DNA from: Pseudomonadota bacterium
GTDB lineage: Bacteria; Pseudomonadota; Gammaproteobacteria; Steroidobacterales; Rariloculaceae
NCBI GenBank assembly: GCA_009843005.1
Contig: VYEH01000086.1
Span: 1-10,806, forward strand
Direction of reading: 5' to 3'
DNA length: 10,806 nt
Shown: positions 8,538 through 10,806 of the stretch, one piece after another
How the letters are laid out: each line of letters opens with the position of its first letter
Position numbering within the stretch: the first letter of the stretch is position 1
Made by a program: the position numbers and the translations under genes
Notes under the pieces: generated by a model
What the model was told of the DNA's origin: nothing
What the model saw: the letters and a program-made list of their open reading frames with translations, nothing else
The model's database searches: none

Positions 8538-9548
8538 TCAGGGGCCTCCTTCAGGAAGCGCGCACTGGAACGGCTTGATCTCCTCGCCCGGAATCCAGTG
8601 CCAGGCCCCGACCAGCGTGGCCGGTTCGGTGAAGGTACCCGGATCGGTTACGATAGCCATGTAATCCAGACGGTCGCCGGTTTCGCTGAGTTCGAATCGC
8701 TCGACCACTTCCACGTCCTCGCTCTGGGGCGTTCCCACGTCGTCGAAGAATGACTCATTGATTCTCGTAGTGGTCACCACCAGAGTGTTGCCCTCCCAGC
8801 GCCCGGTCGAAACGCCCACATGAGAGGTTGGCTGGCCGGCGGCGGAGAAATCGGCGGAGAGATGAATGACCCGTTCGCCATCCCACTCTTCCAGCCGCAG
8901 CAGAATACGGTCGCCCTGGTCGACGAACTCGATGGGATAGGGGTTATTCATCATCCCGGGCATTCCGGGCGGAATGCAGAATAGGGCGGGGTCGTCCGCC
9001 AGGGGATCGAAGTCTTCCCGGGCGGCGACTGCGGCTTCGGTAAACGGTAGCGTCGATTGCAATCCAACCACTGAAGTCCGGCTCCAGATCCTGAAAATGC
9101 CTTCTGCTTCCTGTGTACTCTGGTCGCGGGCGGCTTCGGAAATCGGCGCCGGCGTGACATCCCTGCCGAGCCGAGCCGCGCGCTGGGGCCAGAGCGGTAC
9201 TTCCGTACCGTCGGCCAGGGTCATGGTATAGGCGGCCATGGTGGTGAGCCCCCGGCGCGACAGGGCGCCCATCAGCGCGACGCGGTCACCAATCTGGACG
9301 ATGTCGCGCCCGATACCCAGCCGTTCCAGGGCGTTGGTGGAGCCGGATTCGGCCTCCCAGATTTCCCGATCGCCATTCGCGAGAGTGCGCTCGATTGAGA
9401 CCACAACATGTGGGTTTCGCCAGAAGACATCGACGACGGTGCCTTCGACGGTGCCCAGGTTCTCGGTGTCGTAGGCGACGCCGACCGCATGGTGCGCCAG
9501 CAACGGGCCCGGGGCCGCGAGAGCGAGGATAAGCAGTATGGTTCGCAT
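8538..9548 (-). CDS. Exported DUF6152-family protein
   Basis: A 336-residue exported protein of unknown function. The ATG at 9548 has a perfect AGGAGGT eight bases upstream. The signal peptide (residues 1-18) ends PLLA, so the mature protein would start HHAVGVAYD. Residues 19 to about 115 match the DUF6152 pattern: HH at the mature N-terminus, YD, TVEGTVVDVFWRNPHVVV, and later a one-carbon-like REIWEAESG segment. The C-terminal part carries another recurring pattern, ALFCIPPGMPGMM, then a Gly/Trp-rich stretch VGVSTGRWEGNTLVVTTTRI and a VVERFEL strand, probably beta-rich. No catalytic motif is recognised. It is the second gene of a probable two-gene unit, 59 bp after the beta-propeller gene, and is convergent with the receptor. 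The family call is fairly sure; the role is not known. Confidence 0.82.
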   Translation of the reverse strand: MRTILLILALAAPGPLLAHHAVGVAYDTENLGTVEGTVVDVFWRNPHVVVSIERTLANGDREIWEAESGSTNALERLGIGRDIVQIGDRVALMGALSRRGLTTMAAYTMTLADGTEVPLWPQRAARLGRDVTPAPISEAARDQSTQEAEGIFRIWSRTSVVGLQSTLPFTEAAVAAREDFDPLADDPALFCIPPGMPGMMNNPYPIEFVDQGDRILLRLEEWDGERVIHLSADFSAAGQPTSHVGVSTGRWEGNTLVVTTTRINESFFDDVGTPQSEDVEVVERFELSETGDRLDYMAIVTDPGTFTEPATLVGAWHWIPGEEIKPFQCALPEGGP

Positions 9549-9573
9549 TACAAGCTACCTCCTGATGTTGGAT

Positions 9574-9599
9574 TCAACCGATACGCCGTTATCGGTTGG
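9574..9599. promoter_or_regulatory. Inverted repeat between the propeller and DUF6152 genes
   Basis: CAACCGATA (9575-9583) and TATCGGTTG (9590-9598) are perfect 9-bp arms around a 6-base centre; a further T-G pair closes the outside. It sits in the 59-bp gap, just upstream of the DUF6152 ribosome binding site (9557-9563). No T-run follows on the minus strand, so simple termination is unlikely. It may be an mRNA processing or stability hairpin, or a regulator site. Confidence 0.5.
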
Positions 9600-9607
9600 T
9601 TCCGGCA

Positions 9608-10675
9608 CTATTGGATGAAAACATTCAGGCGCAACGGTGACCAGGCCATTCCGTCCGGTGTTTCATGGCTGGCCGCCAGCGTGCGCGGCGGACTTTCGGG
9701 AACTGAAAAATCATAAACCAGGATGCGCCCGTCCGACCGGGTCGCCACGAAACCGGTGTCGCCGACCGCCAGGAATCCGAATCCGCCCGCGCCGGGTTCA
9801 TCCCCGGGGATGGCCAATCGGTCCAGAACCTCGCGAGTCTGAACGTCGTATATGTGGATGCCGGCCGTTTCGCGGTTGCCGTAAATCACCGCCATTCGTC
9901 CGCCGGGCAGGTTGGCGAGGCGGCGCGGCTGCGTGCCGGCGTCGAACTTCTCGACGATTGCGAGCGTATCGGGATCGATGATCGAGATCGTGTTTTCATC
10001 CTGGTTGATGGCCCATACGGCCTCTCCGTCCGCGGTGACTGCGATCGCTTCGGCCCCGAGGCCGGAGGGAATCACGGTAGGGGGCCGGTCCTCCTGCAAA
10101 TACACAACGGAGACGGTTCCCTGTCCCAGGCGTGCGCCAACGTAAGCGCGGCTGCCATCGGGACTCAGCAGGATCATGTGCCCCTCGCGCGCACCGTCGC
10201 CAATGGGGTAGGTGCTCACGACTTCAAGGGCGGATACATCCACAAGGGCAACCTGGTCCAGGGTTTCCAGAGTGACCACCGCGTGGCGGTTATCCGGCAG
10301 AAACACCGAATCGTGAGGTTTCGTTCCAGGCCCCGTATCGATTCGGCCCAGGACGCGCGCTTCCGGGACGTCGATGACCACCAACCGTTCTCCGGGGGCT
10401 CCACGCCCGTATTCCGCGGTCAGGGCCAGGCGGCCGTCCGGCGACACGGCCACCTCGTGCGGCCAGCCGGCGCCGATGGGCACGCGGGCAATCTCGCTCT
10501 CGGTCTCGAGATCGAAGAATGACACGCTGCCCGCGTCTGCGTGCCGATTGACGACCAGCAGGGTCCCGTCCTGGGCAGCCGCGTTCGCGGCCCCGATGAC
10601 AACGGCCAGAAACGCCGCAGCGCGAGCAGGGCCGGCAGGGCGCCGGATTCGTAACGATTGTGCGTTGGCATTCAT
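9608..10675 (-). CDS. Exported YVTN-type beta-propeller protein
   Basis: A 355-residue periplasmic protein built of about seven repeats of roughly 40 residues, the YVTN/cytochrome-d1-like propeller pattern. A signal peptide (residues 1-34: Arg-rich N-region, AAAFLAVVIGAANAAA core) precedes QDGTLLVVNRH. Repeat signatures seen include PHEVAVSPDGRLALTAEYG, LDQVALVDVSALEVVSTYPI, GHMILLSPDGSRAYVGA, EAIAVTADGEAVWAINQDEN and TISIIDPDTLAIVEKF. Such propellers usually bind partners or ligands, and some accompany periplasmic dehydrogenases; no catalytic residues or CxxCH haem site are visible here. The ATG at 10675 has only a weak GAG upstream, so the exact start is less sure. It is first of a minus-strand pair with the DUF6152 gene. 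Function unknown. Confidence 0.85.
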   Translation of the reverse strand: MNANAQSLRIRRPAGPARAAAFLAVVIGAANAAAQDGTLLVVNRHADAGSVSFFDLETESEIARVPIGAGWPHEVAVSPDGRLALTAEYGRGAPGERLVVIDVPEARVLGRIDTGPGTKPHDSVFLPDNRHAVVTLETLDQVALVDVSALEVVSTYPIGDGAREGHMILLSPDGSRAYVGARLGQGTVSVVYLQEDRPPTVIPSGLGAEAIAVTADGEAVWAINQDENTISIIDPDTLAIVEKFDAGTQPRRLANLPGGRMAVIYGNRETAGIHIYDVQTREVLDRLAIPGDEPGAGGFGFLAVGDTGFVATRSDGRILVYDFSVPESPPRTLAASHETPDGMAWSPLRLNVFIQ

Positions 10676-10806
10676 GACAATACTCGGTCAAATGATCTTC
10701 AAGCGTTGCATTCTACGACAAGGAGCGGCGCCAATGGCCGTGCAAATGCCTGACCCCTAATCCCCGGATAAGGACTGGACGTTATCTCTGAAAGGGACGG
10801 TGGCAC
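10676..10806. other. Non-coding right edge with possible transposase-associated motifs
   Basis: No gene is supported here. Read on the minus strand it contains GTGCCACCGTCCCTTT (10806-10791) and TTAGGGGTCAGGCATTTGCA (10760-10741). From memory, these resemble short sequences often seen next to REP-associated tyrosine (Y1) transposase genes in proteobacteria. Any such gene would lie beyond the edge. A TAGAAT (-10-like) occurs at about 10713-10708 without a clear -35, and may serve the propeller gene. Confidence 0.25.

Noticed and set aside
9854..10522. Plus-strand frame opposite the beta-propeller gene
   Set aside because: Antisense shadow; the minus strand shows regular propeller repeats and a signal peptide.

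Overview
The window is GC-rich, densely coding DNA from a Gram-negative bacterium. A TonB-dependent outer-membrane receptor, a TRAP transporter and several Sec- or Tat-exported proteins all require a periplasm and outer membrane. Codon use and gene types suggest a proteobacterium, perhaps a marine or host-associated gammaproteobacterium. That placement is an inference, because no rRNA or other phylogenetic marker is present.

Left part (1-2558), minus strand and accessory in character. An AbiE-type toxin-antitoxin or abortive-infection pair comes first. The antitoxin (992-1588) overlaps by 8 bp the AbiEii-family nucleotidyltransferase toxin, which runs off the left edge. Ahead of the antitoxin are a perfect TATAAT and two direct repeats of TTCTGACA, a candidate autoregulatory operator. 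Behind it (about 1773-2183) is a broken chimera. It joins what looks like the signal peptide and TonB box of a receptor to scraps of IS21-type IstA and IstB. A 41-codon single-pass membrane protein gene (2433-2558) follows, with a good ribosome binding site.

Central part (2746-8488), plus strand. A three-gene TRAP transporter operon encodes the binding protein DctP (probable Tat signal, non-ATG start), the small membrane subunit DctQ and the large membrane subunit DctM. All junctions overlap. A 159-bp AT-richer gap holding a promoter-like pair and a perfect 7-bp-arm palindrome precedes an 884-residue TonB-dependent receptor.

Right part (8498-10806). A strong hairpin separates the receptor from two convergent minus-strand genes: a DUF6152-type exported protein and, upstream of it, a periplasmic YVTN-type beta-propeller. 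The 59-bp gap between these two holds a perfect inverted repeat. The right edge is non-coding and carries short motifs reminiscent of sequences next to REP-associated transposases.

Working model (inference): the receptor takes a ligand across the outer membrane, TRAP takes a small, probably carboxylated, molecule across the inner membrane, and the two exported proteins may bind or process something in the periplasm. The substrate cannot be read from the sequence.
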